Positions 62,831 through 64,000 of a stretch of 64,000 nucleotides of DNA are shown here, one piece after another. The notes beneath the pieces were generated by a model. The model was not told where the DNA came from and did no database searches. It saw only the letters and a program-made list of their open reading frames with translations. Numbering within the stretch: the stretch's first letter is position 1; each line of letters begins with the position of its first letter. Origin of the DNA: Bacillus sp. RO1 (GTDB taxonomy: Bacteria; Bacillota; Bacilli; Bacillales; Bacillaceae_I); assembly GCF_012524115.1 (NCBI RefSeq), contig NZ_JAAZWB010000052.1:1-64000 (forward strand). Direction: 5' to 3'. The position numbers and the translations under genes were made by a program.

Positions 62831-63967
62831 GTGAAAAAACTACTATACTCAAAAAAGAAAATGTCAGAAATTGTTGGCTGGTCGGAAGCAAATGGCCGTA
62901 GATGGGTAAAGCATTTTAAAGAGTATATTCCAGAAGAATTAACAGGTACTAGAGTTATGTACAATACTGAGTCATTACGAATTATGAAGCTTTTAAAAAG
63001 GCTGAATGAAACTGGGTTAAACTCAGCAGAAATAAAGCTGCTTTTTTCAAATGAAGGAGTACCCAAGAACAAAAAAGAAGAAAAGGCTTTATTTGACAAG
63101 TTTAATTCTAATAGTTCAATAAAGAATGTAAAAGAATCAATTCCTTCTATAAAAGAAATGATGATTCCTTATTTACATATGATTAAAGATGGAAAAGCCT
63201 ATCCAGCCAGTGAAATAACAGAAAAGCTAGTAAATCATTTTCGATTAACGGGTGAACAACAAGTCATGAAATATGAGAATACATCTGACATCATCTTTTT
63301 ATCTAGAGTACGAAGTGTAAGGTATAGTTTAAAAAAGGAGAACTATATTGAAGAAGTTAATAAACTTACTTACCAAATTACAGACGAGGGTCTTGAACTA
63401 TTAACTGAAAATATGAATGAAATCGAAGAAGAAATAGAAGAACTTGAAAAGGTTATTGATCCCCTCACTATAGTTAAAGAAAAATTGGATGAACTAAAAC
63501 AGGAATTGGCAGAAACATTACTAAAACAATTACGCAATGTCCATTGGATTAAGTTTGAAGATATTGTAATTGAGTTATTGACTGTTATGGGATATGGTGA
63601 TGGAAAAGTTACACAACGAACGAATGACGAAGGGTTGGACGGAGTTATAAAAGAGGACAAGTTAGGTCTTGACAATATTTATGTTCAAGCAAAACGATAT
63701 GGAGCTACTAATTCAGTTGGTAGGGATATTGTACAAAGTTTTTCTGGTGCATTAGACGGTAAGGGTGCAAGAAAAGGAGTGTTCATTACTACTTCTTACT
63801 TTACAGATAATGCAAAGCAATATGCAGAACGTTTAGAAGCAAAAAAGATAATATTAATTGATGGAAAACAATTAGCTAAACTTATGATTGATCACAATGT
63901 TGGTGTAGATATCAGTGAAACGTTTGTAATTAAAAGTATTGATTATGATTTTTTTAAAGATCAATAA
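62831..63967 (+). CDS. Mrr-type restriction endonuclease with MerR-like N-terminus
   Basis: 378 residues, GTG start after GGAGGGAGATAA. The first ~70 residues are a MerR-like HTH (MSEIVGWSEANGRRWVKHFK.., LRIMKLLKRLNETGLNSAEI). A Mrr N-terminal winged-helix-like domain comes next (IKEMMIPYLHMIKDGKAYPA, ITDEGLELL), then coiled coil, then the Mrr catalytic domain: WIKFEDIVIELLTVMGYGDG, DEGLDGVIKEDKLGLDNIYV with QAKRYG supplying the D..QxK catalytic residues. Mrr enzymes cut methylated DNA. The gene is lower in GC than its neighbours and not part of the B. subtilis order, so probably acquired. Confidence 0.85.
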   Translation: MKKLLYSKKKMSEIVGWSEANGRRWVKHFKEYIPEELTGTRVMYNTESLRIMKLLKRLNETGLNSAEIKLLFSNEGVPKNKKEEKALFDKFNSNSSIKNVKESIPSIKEMMIPYLHMIKDGKAYPASEITEKLVNHFRLTGEQQVMKYENTSDIIFLSRVRSVRYSLKKENYIEEVNKLTYQITDEGLELLTENMNEIEEEIEELEKVIDPLTIVKEKLDELKQELAETLLKQLRNVHWIKFEDIVIELLTVMGYGDGKVTQRTNDEGLDGVIKEDKLGLDNIYVQAKRYGATNSVGRDIVQSFSGALDGKGARKGVFITTSYFTDNAKQYAERLEAKKIILIDGKQLAKLMIDHNVGVDISETFVIKSIDYDFFKDQ

Positions 63968-64000
63968 TTCGATGGTAGACATGTATCCTTGTTCATGAGA

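Overview
The window is a chromosomal segment of an endospore-forming Bacillaceae species (Bacillus or a close relative; the species cannot be named from this alone). The gene order is that of the Bacillus subtilis region uvrC-lysC-yslB-sdhCAB-ysmA-gerE-ysmB-racE-gerM-rph-ysnA-ysnB-tRNA-Arg-ysoA-tig-clpX-lonB-lonA-ysxC-hemAXCDBL-spoVID-ysxE. Strong AGGAGG-type ribosome binding sites, many TTG and GTG starts, T-box-free Gram-positive terminators and several spore genes fit this. The host backbone also carries eight copies of a ~130 bp GC-rich intergenic repeat.

The main feature is at 9393-33110: a ~23.7 kb low-GC element inserted inside gerE, the late mother-cell regulator gene. The 5' part of gerE (codons 1-45) is at 9258-9392 and the 3' part (codons 46-74) at 33103-33192. 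Both junctions carry the octamer CACATTTC. Joining the halves at this octamer restores, in frame, a 74-codon gerE. A large serine recombinase gene ends 15 bp before the right junction. This is the arrangement of sporulation intervening elements such as skin in sigK, so developmentally timed excision in the mother cell is a strong inference. A sigma-K-like promoter sits before the 5' half.

The element is not an obvious prophage: no capsid, tail, terminase or lysis genes are seen. From left to right it holds: (1) a recombination/DNA-binding module (coiled-coil protein, two small paralogous HTH proteins, a zinc-ribbon protein and a 938-residue tyrosine recombinase with repeated N-terminal HTH units); (2) a divergent two-gene cassette resembling a toxin-antitoxin pair; (3) a secreted subtilisin-like protease with C-terminal SH3-like repeats; (4) a small resolvase with a res-like upstream region, and a XerC/D-like recombinase; (5) an exonuclease-BRCT protein; (6) a probable CBASS anti-phage pair (2TM beta-barrel effector and CD-NTase) encoded convergently around one shared terminator; (7) a PIN-domain protein with a small partner; (8) an 80/647-residue overlapping pair that looks like a transposase with an accessory protein; (9) hypothetical genes; (10) a small protein plus the large serine recombinase. 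Duplicated small genes, palindromic repeats and five recombinase/transposase types suggest it was built from several earlier insertions.

Right of gerE the backbone encodes cell wall precursor synthesis (racE), germination/sporulation (gerM), RNA maturation (rph), nucleotide sanitation (ysnA), a tRNA-Arg, protein quality control (tig, clpX, lonB, lonA), ribosome assembly (ysxC), tetrapyrrole synthesis (hemAXCDBL) and spore coat genes (spoVID, ysxE). An AlaX-type editing protein, an amino-acid ABC transporter and a membrane protein gene lie between ysxC and hemA, where B. subtilis has none of them. The window ends with an Mrr-type restriction endonuclease fused to a MerR-like N-terminus.
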